NCBI GenBank assembly: GCA_964617645.1
Contig: CAZTYE010000013.1
Location: forward strand, 35,941 to 99,940
Direction of reading: 5' to 3'
DNA length: 64,000 nucleotides
Origin: JADJGC01 sp964617645
GTDB lineage: Bacteria; Zixibacteria; MSB-5A5; CAIYYT01
The first letter of the stretch is position 1. The number at the start of each line of letters is the position of its first letter. Positions 45,901 through 54,079 of this stretch are shown one piece after another. The notes beneath the pieces were generated by a model. The model ran no database searches, was not told the origin of the DNA, and was given only the letters and a program-made list of their open reading frames with translations. The translations under genes were made by a program, and so were the position numbers.

Positions 45901-46126
45901 CGATATCCACCACTCGACCGTCCTTTATGACAAGCGTACCGTTAGGATAAGAAACCGTCGGCGCGGCGACAATTTGCGCGTTAGTAAACGCGATGTAAGT
46001 TGGGCTTTTGTCACGAATGCCCTGCGAGGGATTGGTCGACTGGAAAGAGTCGGCGGCGAAAGCCGCGGCCCCGACGATCAGCGCGGCTGCTGACAGAATG
46101 AGCCAACGCTTCAGAGATTGGATCAT
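42995..46126 (-). CDS. exported tandem amidohydrolase
   Basis: The 1043-residue product has a signal peptide and two amidohydrolase units. The first ('DLSGRIIYPAFIEPYSNYGVE', residues about 90-110) has lost the HxH pair. The second, from about residue 600, keeps metal ligands: 'AGIIDEHSHIAIS', 'FIHCHSYVYHE', 'GTFTHVLDGYK' and 'GINSDDAEMARRL', and ends 'DDRVGSIKVGKEADFVIW'. It is likely to hydrolyse an amide, perhaps a peptide or cyclic imide, in the periplasm; substrate unknown. I chose the ATG at 46126 with AGAGG upstream. It is coupled to the following gene. Confidence 0.82.
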   Translation of the reverse strand: MIQSLKRWLILSAAALIVGAAAFAADSFQSTNPSQGIRDKSPTYIAFTNAQIVAAPTVSYPNGTLVIKDGRVVDIGPAVVVPRDAQVIDLSGRIIYPAFIEPYSNYGVEKPQRARRQWGGDGPNYYAERQGADAWNDAIRAEHNWVESFKPDAAESKELMKAGFAVAQSCRLDGIFRGRGFVALLGDGAANDLILNPTAAQFMSFDKGTSKQDYPSSQMGSIALIRQAWYDAEWYTKAQAAFAKNPSQTMPEFNRSVAAIAAAKGSSIVFDPDDDLSLLRADKIAREFVLKHVYLGSGYEYGIIKDVKATGASLILPVNFPKPPYVKTPNDALDVSLADLRHWEWAPLNPKIVAENQIEFAFTSAKLRDRSAMLKKVRAAIKRGLPKTTALAALTTVPARLCGVDKYVGTLEKGKFANFIVCDKDPLAEDAMIFNVYVAGKDNKLQDYPRHDIRGDYKLSWDNKSFDLSVTGKVTRPSANIKLGDKETKLDDLNTDGNLLQFTLKLDTLESGVYRFSGRRSGNDFIGDVALPSGNLIDWKAAFVAMYDEKADTLKKKGRGGAKPSEQDGDREDDDDTTLIAKLTFPNRAYGPSSLPAVENVLIKNATIWTSESEGILENTDLLVTNGKFAQIGRGLAAPAGARVIDAAGKHVTAGIIDEHSHIAISRGVNEGTHAVSAEVRIGDVLNPEDISIYRTLAGGVTMSQLLHGSANPIGGQAQVIKHRWGVGADDLKYDAPPTIKFALGENVKQSNWGDRMTVRYPQTRLGVETIIKDEFTTAREYEAAWRKYGTLSSADKQRTVPPRYDIRLETALEILNSKRFIHCHSYVYHEILMLMRLAEQFGFRIGTFTHVLDGYKVADEMREHGACGNSFADWWAYKFEVYEAIAYNASLMAEKGVVTGINSDDAEMARRLNQEAGKTVLYGNTKPEEALKMVTINPAIQLKVDDRVGSIKVGKEADFVIWSGPPLSTYSKVEQTWVDGRNYFSLEKDLKLRAEIAAEKNALIQKVLKHGGGERSDDNSGYKQPERDWHCEDTFDIWEAMQ

Positions 46127-46284
46127 GAAAATACCTCTTAGAAATCGAGAAGCCGGACGTCTCGGAACGTTTTGAATAACGCGAAGATTAATCAAAAGAT
46201 CAGTCGAGAGCAATCACAATTGTGCGTCACCGGTTACATTAACTCAGCGACGGTGCTGGAAGGCGTCGCGAAGGTCAGCGGTGC

Positions 46285-46827
46285 TCAAACCTCGAACTGG
46301 TTGAGGCAAAAGTAGGAACGTACACGGCCATCTGGCTGTTTTTCCGAGAAGACCTGATAGCCCTTCTTGGTCACGGCATCCAACAATGGCGCCGGAACGA
46401 ACGGCGTAATCAATTCGTACACTTCCCCAGCTTCGAGCTGCTGCAGTTCGCTCATCACCCGGCCGAGCGGATGTTCGCCCGCTTCGAGCATCGGAATCGC
46501 ATCGAGCGACATCGCGACCTTGCCCGACTTGAGCCAATCGGGTCGACCGCTGGCGGCGTTCGATTTATCACTGCTCCGCCATTGCACTTCGATGCCGAGT
46601 TCTGAGCGCAGCGTGTTAATCAAATCGCCCAGCGGCACCTCGCCGATTTTGGCCACCTGCTGCAGCGTGGCGATTTTCGCAATCGTTTTCCGCAGCAGCG
46701 GATTTTTGAGCTTGGCGTAGGCCGGGGATAACTTCATCAACGGCGCTTCCAATTGCGGATAGCGGTCGAGCAGCGGTCCGATTCGAGTATCGGGAGTAAT
46801 AGTCAAGTTTTCTTGTTCGCTTGCCAT
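46285..46827 (-). CDS. DUF1858/DUF2249 protein of the nitrogen-oxide module
   Basis: The 180-residue protein has an N-terminal DUF1858-like segment ('LTITPDTRIGPLLDRYPQLEAPLMKLSPAYAKLKNP') followed by 'RKTIAKIATLQQVAKIGEVPLGDLINTLR'. The C-terminal half is DUF2249-like ('LDAIPMLEAGEHPLGRVMSELQQLEAGEVYELITPFVPAPLLDAVTKKG'). Such proteins often accompany haemerythrin-like and nitric-oxide-response genes. Its start lies inside the last codons of the DUF438 gene (overlap to 46838 is nearly nil), so the two are co-transcribed. Biochemical role unknown. Confidence 0.8.
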   Translation of the reverse strand: MASEQENLTITPDTRIGPLLDRYPQLEAPLMKLSPAYAKLKNPLLRKTIAKIATLQQVAKIGEVPLGDLINTLRSELGIEVQWRSSDKSNAASGRPDWLKSGKVAMSLDAIPMLEAGEHPLGRVMSELQQLEAGEVYELITPFVPAPLLDAVTKKGYQVFSEKQPDGRVRSYFCLNQFEV

Positions 46828-46837
46828 GATTTCACCT

Positions 46838-48076
46838 TTAGTCCTTTGCGTACGAGAGTAGACGCTGCTCGCCATTAAGCGCGCGTTTTTCGGTCAGGTC
46901 CTGGCTCACTTCAAGCGTGCCGAGATATTCGCCCTGCTTGTCGCGCAGCGCGAAATATTCGATGTGAATAAAGCGGCCTTTAAGTTCAATCCAAAACGGG
47001 GCGCGATTGGCGCGCCCGGAACGAAAATCGTCGATGATCTTTTGCACAATATGCACGCTATGCGGCGGATGGCAGAGTTGCACTTTGCGCCCCAAAATGG
47101 CGCGGTTGCGGTCGAAAATTCGTTCACGGCCTTGCGTGAAGTACCTCACCGTATCGTCCTTGTCGACGAAGGTCAAATCGAACGGAATGGTATTGAGTAT
47201 CGCGTTCAGTTCGGTCGTAGTGAGGCTGCCGGACGGAAGCTGAACCTTGCCGTCGGCGGCAGCGTGCTCGACCGGTTGCGGTTCAACGCCGCTCGGTTGC
47301 CATTCTTCAGTCGGATCGTAGAGGCAATAGCCAATCTCAAGACTCTGTTGATAGACCTGCCACCATTCGGCCTCAGTGAGCGTGTCGAGGCACATGGGAA
47401 AGAGGATGTTCTCCTCCTTGAAGATCATGTCGGCGATGGCTTCCGACGCCGGATGGTAAACGAGATCGATCAAGGTGCGGGCTTCGTCGATGGTGGCACC
47501 AGCCGTGTGCTCGAACGTCTCAACCGCAGCGCGGAGTTTCTCGCGAATTTCGTCGTCCTTTCCCCACATGACTTTCGGCGGGCCTTCGATGCCGTGTTTC
47601 TCGAGAAACGGGAAAACGAGGTTCTCTTTGCGTCGATAGTGCTTATCGATGTCGGTGAGCGCATGAAAGTGCCGTTGCGCCTGCAGGAGCGCCTCATTGG
47701 CGGCAGCCTGGTCGGAACTTGCGTTGAGAATGGAGAATTGCCGGCCGAGACCTTCGAGTTCCCAAGTGATGGCACGATTTTCTTTGATGAACGTGTCGAC
47801 CGGATGTCCCGCCGGCGGAACTTTGGCGTGAGATGTGTCGAGAGCGCCTTTCATCGCCTGCGAGTGCAAATCGCACATCTTGAGAATTTCAGTGAGCGGC
47901 AGACCCTCTTCGAGTAGCTCTTTCTCGACGGCGACGACTTCCTCGTATGGCACCTGCCCGAGCAGCTTGAGAAGTTGCGCCCGAACTGCGTCGGCGGTTT
48001 CGCCCTCGTGAAGTCGCAATATCAGATGTTTGAGCACGCCCTTTCGCTGTTGGGCATTGTTGATTAGTTCACTCAT
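46838..48076 (-). CDS. DUF438/haemerythrin/PAS protein
   Basis: The 412-residue product has an N-terminal DUF438 domain (residues 10-75, 'LILRLHEGETADAVRAQLLKLL'). A haemerythrin-like four-helix bundle with His/Glu ligands follows ('HFHALTDIDKHYRRKENLVFPFLEKHG', 'DLVYHPASEAIADMIFKEENILFPM'), then a C-terminal PAS domain ('LNAILNTIPFDLTFVDKDDTVRYFTQGRERIFDRN'). This arrangement is a soluble sensor or repair protein for oxygen or nitric oxide. It lies 18 bases after the ferredoxin-type membrane gene. Confidence 0.88.
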   Translation of the reverse strand: MSELINNAQQRKGVLKHLILRLHEGETADAVRAQLLKLLGQVPYEEVVAVEKELLEEGLPLTEILKMCDLHSQAMKGALDTSHAKVPPAGHPVDTFIKENRAITWELEGLGRQFSILNASSDQAAANEALLQAQRHFHALTDIDKHYRRKENLVFPFLEKHGIEGPPKVMWGKDDEIREKLRAAVETFEHTAGATIDEARTLIDLVYHPASEAIADMIFKEENILFPMCLDTLTEAEWWQVYQQSLEIGYCLYDPTEEWQPSGVEPQPVEHAAADGKVQLPSGSLTTTELNAILNTIPFDLTFVDKDDTVRYFTQGRERIFDRNRAILGRKVQLCHPPHSVHIVQKIIDDFRSGRANRAPFWIELKGRFIHIEYFALRDKQGEYLGTLEVSQDLTEKRALNGEQRLLSYAKD

Positions 48077-48094
48077 ATTGATTTTCCTCGATTC

Positions 48095-49183
48095 CTAACG
48101 TTGATTCTGATTGCCCATATCTCTGAGTCCTTGCGTATCGGTCGGATGACCATAGCCGTGCAAGTTTTGTTGATGGCGCAAGTACTCTTGAGTAGTGACT
48201 TGATTGCGCCAGTAGCCGGTCAGCAATGCGGCGCCGGTGACAAGTAAGAATATCGCGACGGTCGCGATTCCGACCCAGCGTTTGTTGACCTTTCGTCTTG
48301 TGACCAATGACTTGACTTCGAGCGTATCGGCGACGGGGCAAACATCCACGCACTCCATGCAGGAGGTGCACTCGTCGGAGAGGACGGTATTGATCTTGTC
48401 AACTTTGATGAACGACGGACACTTGAGCGCGCACTTGCCGCAGTCGATGCAACTGGTAGGATTACGCTTGATCTTGTGCGGCGACAGAAGTCCGAGGACA
48501 CCCAGCAGTGCGCCGTAAGGGCACAAGTTGCGACACCAGAATCCGCGAAATGGAATCGACAGCAAGATCAGCGCGCCGATTACGATCAATGAGAACTGCG
48601 ATATCTGCGCAAAAAAGTAATACATTTTGATGTCGGAAACGATGTTATATGGGCTGTCGAGAAACGCCCGGAGCGCCAATTCGCTCATCGCGAAGAAGAT
48701 GGCGTAGAGAAAGAACGCCAGCAGCAGATACTTGAGACTGCGCAGAGGCCAGTCGAGCCACCGCGGCATGGCGATCTTGCGACGGAAGATCTTTTGTCCG
48801 AGGTCGCCAAGCGTTTCCGAAATCAATCCGACCGGACAAAGCCACGAGCAGAAGGCTTTGCCAAAGACCAGTGACATCAGAACGATCGCGATCAGGATGA
48901 AGAGGCCTGCGGGATGTGCCGGATGAATCTCGCCCGAGTGCACAAAGTAGTACAGGCTCATCAACGATGAAATCGGCAGGAACCCTTCGACACCCGGAGG
49001 ACGTTCTACGAATGTCGCTGCGCCGCCCGATTCGAGATACTTGACGAAGAAGTGCATCTCCACGCCGATCCAAACGCAGAGCAGCGCGAACGCGATCTGT
49101 ACGGTGAGACGCCAAGGTTGGAGCGATTTCTGCCGGTTCTTCGTCACCTTGGGTTTCGTTGATGTCAATTGCTCGATATTCAT
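48095..49183 (-). CDS. NapH/CcoG-like polyferredoxin membrane protein
   Basis: The 362-residue product has about five membrane helices and two cytoplasmic-loop motifs 'CSWLCPVGLI' and 'CRNLCPYGALLG', followed by two 4Fe-4S clusters ('CIDCGKCALKCP' and 'CTSCMECVDVCP'). These are the marks of NapH/NosR-type quinol-linked ferredoxin proteins. Placed directly after the octahaem cytochrome gene, it is likely to exchange electrons between the quinone pool and that enzyme. A hairpin lies between the two genes (49241-49264). Confidence 0.85.
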   Translation of the reverse strand: MNIEQLTSTKPKVTKNRQKSLQPWRLTVQIAFALLCVWIGVEMHFFVKYLESGGAATFVERPPGVEGFLPISSLMSLYYFVHSGEIHPAHPAGLFILIAIVLMSLVFGKAFCSWLCPVGLISETLGDLGQKIFRRKIAMPRWLDWPLRSLKYLLLAFFLYAIFFAMSELALRAFLDSPYNIVSDIKMYYFFAQISQFSLIVIGALILLSIPFRGFWCRNLCPYGALLGVLGLLSPHKIKRNPTSCIDCGKCALKCPSFIKVDKINTVLSDECTSCMECVDVCPVADTLEVKSLVTRRKVNKRWVGIATVAIFLLVTGAALLTGYWRNQVTTQEYLRHQQNLHGYGHPTDTQGLRDMGNQNQR

Positions 49184-49240
49184 AGACTCATCATTTCATT
49201 TCGAATGGTGGGCGCATTGTCATGCGCTCCGACGCGATCC

Positions 49241-49264
49241 AGGGGCAAGACTAACCTTGCCCCT
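49241..49264. terminator. hairpin between the octahaem cytochrome and NapH-like genes
   Basis: AGGGGCAAG (49241-49249) pairs with CTTGCCCCT (49256-49264). No T tract follows on the - strand, so it is better seen as an attenuator or RNA-stability element that lowers expression of the downstream genes relative to the cytochrome. Confidence 0.5.
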
Positions 49265-49286
49265 GAAGGGCGCGATCACAAGTCAC

Positions 49287-50525
49287 CTACTTATGGGCGG
49301 CGCGAAGCACCTCGGCTTCGTGCTTGATCTCCGTCAAATCCTGTTGCATCTCGCTCCAGCCGTACCAGAGGGCGTAATCCGGGTTGTTATGGAATGTCCC
49401 CTGAAAGGCGCGCATGCGGTGTTTGAGGAACATCACTAACAAGCGATTCTCAATCGGCGTCGGCGCATCATGGAAGGTCAACAGATCCGGGAAGGCGTGC
49501 GCGTAGCTCGCCGGTTTCGGAATTACATTGTCCTGATAAAGACCGGCGATGATGCGGATCGCTTCGGCCATCAGCTTGTCGGCCTGGCGAATCATCTGGT
49601 CGCCCTTTTCCAACTCCGCTTTGGCGAAGTTCGACGAGTGGCAATCGGAGCAGACCTTGATCATCTTGTCGCGCTGCGCTTGCCAATCTTCCTGAGTCAG
49701 GCGCGCGACATTGGCGGCCTTGACTACATCCAGACGCGCCGTCGGCTGGCCGTTCGGGTCAAGAACGCCTAACCCCTGCAGGATTGTCGCCCGGTCAGCT
49801 GCCCAGTCCTTGTCTTCCGGCATTGGTAAGCGCACTGCAAGAAAACCCCACGCGGTGTTGACCTCATGATTGCCATCCGGCATGTGGCAGGTTTGACAAG
49901 TTGGGGCCGATGAATTTTCATGTAAAACGCCGTCGCGTTTCAGACCGTAGCGAACGCCGTGCTTGGACGACGAGTACATTTCCCATTGCGGGTGATCGAA
50001 TCCCATGTGGCAGGTCTGGCAGGCTTCCGGCTGCTTGGCTTCCTCGACCGAGAATGTATGTCGCGTATGGCAAGCGTCACAGGAAGCGCGCCCGAATCCG
50101 GACCCTTCGGCGTCGAGCTTCTTAATGTCGTCTTCAGATTTGAGACCGATCTTGTGGCAACCGCCGCAGCCTTTCATGCCGTCGATCAGTTCCATCGGCT
50201 GCCAGTGGATCGTCGGCATGGCGTTCATGGCGGCCCAGGCCATTGAGTGTTTGCCCTTAGAGAACTGCGCGACCTGATCGGCGTGACATTGCTCACAGGT
50301 TTGCGGCGTGGGAATTTTCACTTTGGCGACATCTGTCGCCGATTTGTGCTCTTCACCGTGACAGACCGTGCAGTCGATGCCGTTCTGCGCGTGCTTGCTG
50401 GTCTGCCAGTCGTGGACGATTCCCGGCGTCTCTTGCTTGTGACAATTGATGCACTCCTGCGCCGAAGCCGGCATTGTCGCGGTAAAAGCGACCAGCGCGA
50501 TCAACCAACCAAAACAATGCTTCAT
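49287..50525 (-). CDS. octahaem hydroxylamine-oxidoreductase-family cytochrome
   Basis: The 412-residue product has a signal peptide (ending MPASA) and eight CxxCH motifs: CINCH, CTVCH, CEQCH, CGGCH, CDACH, CQTCH, CQTCH and CSDCH. Flanking blocks match Hao: 'PGIVHDWQTSKHAQNGIDC', 'CDACHTRHTFSVEEAKQPEACQTCHMGFDHPQWEMYSSSKHG' (bases about 49965-50090), and the C-terminal 'FLKHRMRAFQGTFHNNPDYALWYGW'. Family members oxidise hydroxylamine or, in the epsilon-type, reduce nitrite. The company of a NapH-like protein and lack of a NapC or nitrifier partner favour a reductive or detoxifying role. GGAGG precedes the ATG at 50525. Confidence 0.88.
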   Translation of the reverse strand: MKHCFGWLIALVAFTATMPASAQECINCHKQETPGIVHDWQTSKHAQNGIDCTVCHGEEHKSATDVAKVKIPTPQTCEQCHADQVAQFSKGKHSMAWAAMNAMPTIHWQPMELIDGMKGCGGCHKIGLKSEDDIKKLDAEGSGFGRASCDACHTRHTFSVEEAKQPEACQTCHMGFDHPQWEMYSSSKHGVRYGLKRDGVLHENSSAPTCQTCHMPDGNHEVNTAWGFLAVRLPMPEDKDWAADRATILQGLGVLDPNGQPTARLDVVKAANVARLTQEDWQAQRDKMIKVCSDCHSSNFAKAELEKGDQMIRQADKLMAEAIRIIAGLYQDNVIPKPASYAHAFPDLLTFHDAPTPIENRLLVMFLKHRMRAFQGTFHNNPDYALWYGWSEMQQDLTEIKHEAEVLRAAHK

Positions 50526-50632
50526 GAAACCCTCCCGATAGTTTGTGAAAACAAGTTGCCAAACACTCATCCGACCAGAATCCGTCTCTGCCCCGTTCAT
50601 TGGCAGGATCGGAAAATGGCCTGAATGAGTCT

Positions 50633-50646
50633 TTGATTTAGGTCAA
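50633..50646 (-). promoter_or_regulatory. FNR/DNR-type box upstream of the octahaem cytochrome
   Basis: TTGAT-TTAG-GTCAA matches the FNR consensus TTGAT-N4-ATCAA at nine of ten positions. It lies in the 127-base gap between the Crp/Fnr gene and the cytochrome gene, 108 bases before the ATG. The recognition helix of the adjacent regulator carries the FNR-type E-SR signature, so it is the natural ligand. Confidence 0.6.
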
Positions 50647-50652
50647 GGGACG

Positions 50653-51327
50653 TCAGATTTTTTCACCGTCGGCGGCGGCTTCAAGGCGGGGTTGATCGCG
50701 GATGACGATCGTGCTGCCGTCGACGGCAATTATCTCTAAGTCTCTTAGTTTCTTGAGATTACGGGAGAGCGTTTCGCTGATCGTCCCAAGCTCGGTTGCG
50801 AGCGCGGCTTTGGAAATCGACAATCTCACTGTCGGTGATTTGGCGCGGCGCGATTGTTTGAGAAGGTACGCCGCCAATCGTGCCGAAACTTCGCGCAGCG
50901 AGAGGTCTTCCAGTTTGCCGGCGAATTCGCGCAGCCAACGGGAGAGCCCGGCGATAATCTTCAGCGAGATGTTCGGGAAGTGCGTGATAAGCTGCAGAAA
51001 AGGTTCTTTGGGGATAAACACGACCTCCGAGTCATCCATCGCCATGCAGTTGGCCGGAAATGTCTGGCCGCGAAAAATCGCGGCTTCGGCGAACATCTGC
51101 CCCGGTGTGATGACGTGAAGCGTTAGTTCTTTGCCATCCGGCGCCGATTTGTAAATGCGCACGCGCCCGGAAAGCAGAACGAAGAAGCCCGTTGCCGGGT
51201 CGCCTTCGAAAAAGAGCACGGCGTCGGCATCCACGCGCCGTAGTTGTACGATCTCCGCGAGCGCCGCGAATTCGCTCGGGTCCAATTCCTGAAAGAAGTA
51301 GCTGCGCTTGAGAAGCTCCTTATCCAT
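50653..51327 (-). CDS. Crp/Fnr-family transcription regulator, DNR-like
   Basis: The 224-residue product has a cyclic-nucleotide-binding-type sensor domain ('FFQELDPSEFAALAEIVQLRRVDADAVLFFEGDPATGFFVLLSGRVRIYK', 'GQMFAEAAIFRG'), a long dimer helix and a C-terminal winged helix with recognition helix 'TISETLSRNLKKL'. The E..SR pattern is that of FNR and DNR. No N-terminal cysteine cluster exists, so it is not an oxygen-sensing FNR; nitric oxide (haem) or redox sensing is more likely. The frame is open upstream through an intergenic repeat (51386-51440), which I exclude. It heads the nitrogen-oxide gene set. Confidence 0.85.
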   Translation of the reverse strand: MDKELLKRSYFFQELDPSEFAALAEIVQLRRVDADAVLFFEGDPATGFFVLLSGRVRIYKSAPDGKELTLHVITPGQMFAEAAIFRGQTFPANCMAMDDSEVVFIPKEPFLQLITHFPNISLKIIAGLSRWLREFAGKLEDLSLREVSARLAAYLLKQSRRAKSPTVRLSISKAALATELGTISETLSRNLKKLRDLEIIAVDGSTIVIRDQPRLEAAADGEKI

Positions 51328-51385
51328 GGCCACAACTAAAAGCGCGATTCGGTTGGCGCACAAGTGAAATCGGATGTCACGCACC

Positions 51386-51440
51386 GACCCCCACCCCTGC
51401 CCCTCTCCCTGTGAGGGAGAAGGGATCGGGGAGAGGGTGA
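51386..51440. repeat. pyrimidine/purine palindromic intergenic repeat
   Basis: CACCCCTGCCCCTCTCCCT and its near complement AGGGAGAAGGG...GGGGAGAGGGTG flank a short centre. This type of CTCTCCC/GGGAGAG inverted repeat is widespread between bacterial genes. It lies upstream of the Crp/Fnr gene. Confidence 0.6.
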
Positions 51441-51583
51441 ATGGCTTTGACGCTTGAAGCCAGTCCCCCAACTTCGCCTTGACCTCGACTTCAAAGTCTG
51501 TTAAACTGTTCCTCTTATGGCGGGAAATCCTCCATACATGGGTAGAAGTGTATCTGGTTCAATCTATACAGGAGTTATGATTC

Positions 51584-52735
51584 ATGAGCAGTAAAGTGCG
51601 GGTCGGCATTATCGGCGTCGGCAATTGCGCCTCGTCGTTCGTTCAGGGCGTCGAGTATTACAAGAACGCCAAGGACACCGACTTCATCCCGGGACTGATG
51701 CATGTCAACCTCGGCGGCATCCATATCCGCGACATCGAGTTTTCCTGCGCGATCGATATTGACGCCAACAAAGTCGGCAAGGACTTAGCCGACGCGATTT
51801 TCACTAAGCCGAACAATACCTACAAGTTCTCGAGCGTGCCGAAGACCGGTGTCAAGGTTCTGCGCGGAATGACGCACGACGGGCTGGGATATTACCTTTC
51901 CAAGATTATCAAAAAAGCCCCCGGTGATGCCGTCGATGTCGCCAAGGCGCTCAAAGATACCGGCACGGATGTAGTGGTCAACTATCTGCCCGTCGGCTCG
52001 GAAGAAGCCACGAAGTGGTATGTCGAGCAAGTCTTGGAAGCCGGTTGCGGGTTTGTCAACTGCATCCCCGTATTCATTGCCCGCGAGAAGTACTGGCGCG
52101 CCCGTTTCGAGAAAAAAGGCCTGCCGATTATCGGCGATGATATCAAATCGCAGGTCGGCGCGACGATCACGCATCGCGTGATGACCCGCCTGTTCCGCGA
52201 GCGCGGGGTCAAACTTGAGCGCACCAGCCAGCTTAATGTCGGCGGCAATACCGATTTCCTCAATATGCTCGAGCGCAGCCGCCTCGAGTCCAAGAAGATT
52301 TCCAAAACCAACGCCGTCACCAGCCAGCTCGATTACGAACTCGGCGAGGATAACGTGCATATCGGCCCGTCCGATTATGTGGCGTGGCTCTCCGACCGCA
52401 AGTGGGCGTATATCCGCATGGAAGGCCGCACTTTCGGCGACGTGCCGCTCAATCTCGAAATGAAGCTGGAAGTCTGGGATTCGCCGAACTCGGCGGGCGT
52501 GGTGATCGACGCTGTGCGCTGCTGCAAGCTGGCGATCGAGAACAAGATTTCCTCCGCGCTGGAAGCGCCGTCTTCCTATTTCATGAAGTCGCCGCCGGTG
52601 CAGTATTTCGATGACGACGCCCGCAAGGCGACCGACCAATTCATCCTGACGCATGCGCGCAAACAGCCGACGACGGCGCGCCTGAAAGTCGCCGCCAAAC
52701 GCCCCGCCTCGAGAAAGGTGGCGAAGCGGCGGTAG
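51584..52735 (+). CDS. ino1: myo-inositol-1-phosphate synthase
   Basis: The 383-residue product has the Rossmann start 'VRVGIIGVGNCASSFVQGVEYYK', 'DIEFSCAIDIDANKVGKDLADAI', 'VVNYLPVGSEEATKWYVEQVLEAGCGFVNCIPVFIA', 'PIIGDDIKSQVGATITHRVMTRLF' and 'NVGGNTDFLNMLERSRLESKKISKTNAV'. These match the bacterial Ino1 group, which converts glucose-6-phosphate to inositol-1-phosphate with NAD, for inositol phospholipids. The C-terminus has a lysine/arginine-rich tail of about 20 residues. The ATG follows GGAGTT and a stand-alone promoter region; it is monocistronic. Confidence 0.93.
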   Translation: MSSKVRVGIIGVGNCASSFVQGVEYYKNAKDTDFIPGLMHVNLGGIHIRDIEFSCAIDIDANKVGKDLADAIFTKPNNTYKFSSVPKTGVKVLRGMTHDGLGYYLSKIIKKAPGDAVDVAKALKDTGTDVVVNYLPVGSEEATKWYVEQVLEAGCGFVNCIPVFIAREKYWRARFEKKGLPIIGDDIKSQVGATITHRVMTRLFRERGVKLERTSQLNVGGNTDFLNMLERSRLESKKISKTNAVTSQLDYELGEDNVHIGPSDYVAWLSDRKWAYIRMEGRTFGDVPLNLEMKLEVWDSPNSAGVVIDAVRCCKLAIENKISSALEAPSSYFMKSPPVQYFDDDARKATDQFILTHARKQPTTARLKVAAKRPASRKVAKRR

Positions 52736-52739
52736 GGTG

Positions 52740-53490
52740 AGCCGCGATAGGAATACTGACCGCGCTTCAGCGAAGCGCGCGCAATGCGCCGTCAGGACTC
52801 CTGTTCTGACGGGTTGGAGATTCGGTCAGGATAGGAATCCTGACCGCGCTTCAGCGAAGCGCGCGCAACGCGCCGTCAGGACTCCGTCCTGACGGATTTT
52901 CAAACTCGGTCGGGATGGGAATCCCGACCACGCACGGGCGCAGGACGAAGATTGCGCCGTCAGGACTCCTGTCCTGACGGGTTGGAGATTCGGTCAGGAT
53001 AGGAATCCTGACCGCGCTTCAGCGAAGCGCGCGCAACGCGCCGTCGGAACTCCTGTCCTGACGGGTTGGAAATTCGGTCGGGATAGGAATCCTGACCGCG
53101 CTTCAGCGAAGCGCGCGCAACGCGCCGTCAGGACTCCGTCCTGACGGGTTGGAAGTTCGGTCAGGATAGGAATCCTGACCGCGCTTCAGTGAAGCGCGCG
53201 CAACGCGCCGTCGGGACTCCTGTCCTGACGGGTTGGAAATTCGGTNNNNNNNNNNNNNNNNNNNNNNNNNNNNNNNNNNNNNNNNNNNNNNNNNNNNNNN
53301 NNNNNNNNNNNNNNNNNNNNNNNNNNNNNNNNNNNNNNNNNNNNNGAAGCGCGCGCAACGCGCCGTCGGGACTCCTGTCCTGACGGGTTGGAAATTCGGT
53401 CGGGATGGGAATCCCGACCACGCACGGGGCGCAGATCGAAGATTGCGCCGTCAGGACTCCTGTCCTGACGGTGCTGGCGAGGTCGAATAA
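52740..53490. repeat. tandem array of REP-type palindromes (about 83-bp units)
   Basis: The array repeats a unit of about 83 bases with period positions near 52828, 52996 (two units), 53079 and 53162. Each unit joins a GGTCAGGAT-agga-ATCCTGACC hairpin, a GCGCTTCAGCGAAGCGC palindrome and a CCGTCAGGAC-tcct-GTCCTGACGG hairpin. Variants with GACCACGCACGGGCGC replace the middle part at about 52927 and 53416. The array runs up to the RAYT transposase start and is interrupted by N. Confidence 0.9.
53246..53345. other. assembly gap (100 N)
   Basis: One hundred ambiguous bases interrupt the repeat array; the true number of repeat units in between is unknown. Confidence 0.99.
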
Positions 53491-53491
53491 T

Positions 53492-54052
53492 ATGAGAAGT
53501 CGGAATCGAGACGTTTACGATGTGCACGGCGGATTGCACTTCGTAACCTCTACTGTCGTTGGTTTCATTCCTGTCTTCGAAGTCTCGCAAGCGCGAGACG
53601 TTTTCGTGGATTGCCTTCGATTCGGCCAAGAACGCGGAGATTACCGACTGATCGCTTGGGTCGTAATGCCTAATCACTTTCATTTGATTCTGAATCGAAA
53701 CCAAGAGAAGTCAATCTCGCTGATAATTGGGAACTTGAAACGATACACGTCAAGAAACATACGGGATCAGCTTATCCGATTGGGACTGCATGGATTGATC
53801 GAACGCCTGCGAAACGCCGCGGAGACAGAACCTTCGCCTGACGCAGTCCTTTGGAAGCCGCGCTTCGACTCTCTTGTGCTCATAAACGAGGAGACTATCC
53901 GTCAGAAAATCGAATACATACACTTTAATCCCGTGCGCGCCGGGCTGTGCTTGAGCGCCGAAGAGTGGCAATATTCAAGCGCGAGAGCCTATGCTGGTTC
54001 TGGAGATCAATTGGTAGATTTGGATGTTGGGTGGCTCTCTCTTGGATACTAA
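53492..54052 (+). mobile_element. REP-associated tyrosine transposase (RAYT, IS200-like)
   Basis: The 186-residue Y1 transposase has 'GGLHFVTSTVVGFIPVF', the HUH motif region 'WVVMPNHFHLIL', 'LKRYTSRNIRDQL', and the C-terminal 'ETIRQKIEYIHFNPVRAGLCLSAEEWQYSSARAYAG'. The tyrosine in 'LKRYTS' is the candidate nucleophile. RAYT proteins are domesticated transposases that recognise and spread REP palindromes. The gene is flanked on both sides by the same palindromes (52740-53490 and 54084-54158). The ATG at 53492 follows GAGGT. Confidence 0.88.
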
Positions 54053-54079
54053 ACGATTTCACACACGTAACATCGAAGT

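Noticed and set aside
51328..51471. N-terminal extension of the Crp/Fnr regulator
   Set aside because: The extra 48 residues translate an intergenic CTCTCCC/GGGAGAG repeat; the protein family starts near MDKELLKR.
52740..53490. CRISPR array
   Set aside because: Whole units of about 83 bases repeat, including the would-be spacers, and a RAYT gene is adjacent; no cas genes are present.
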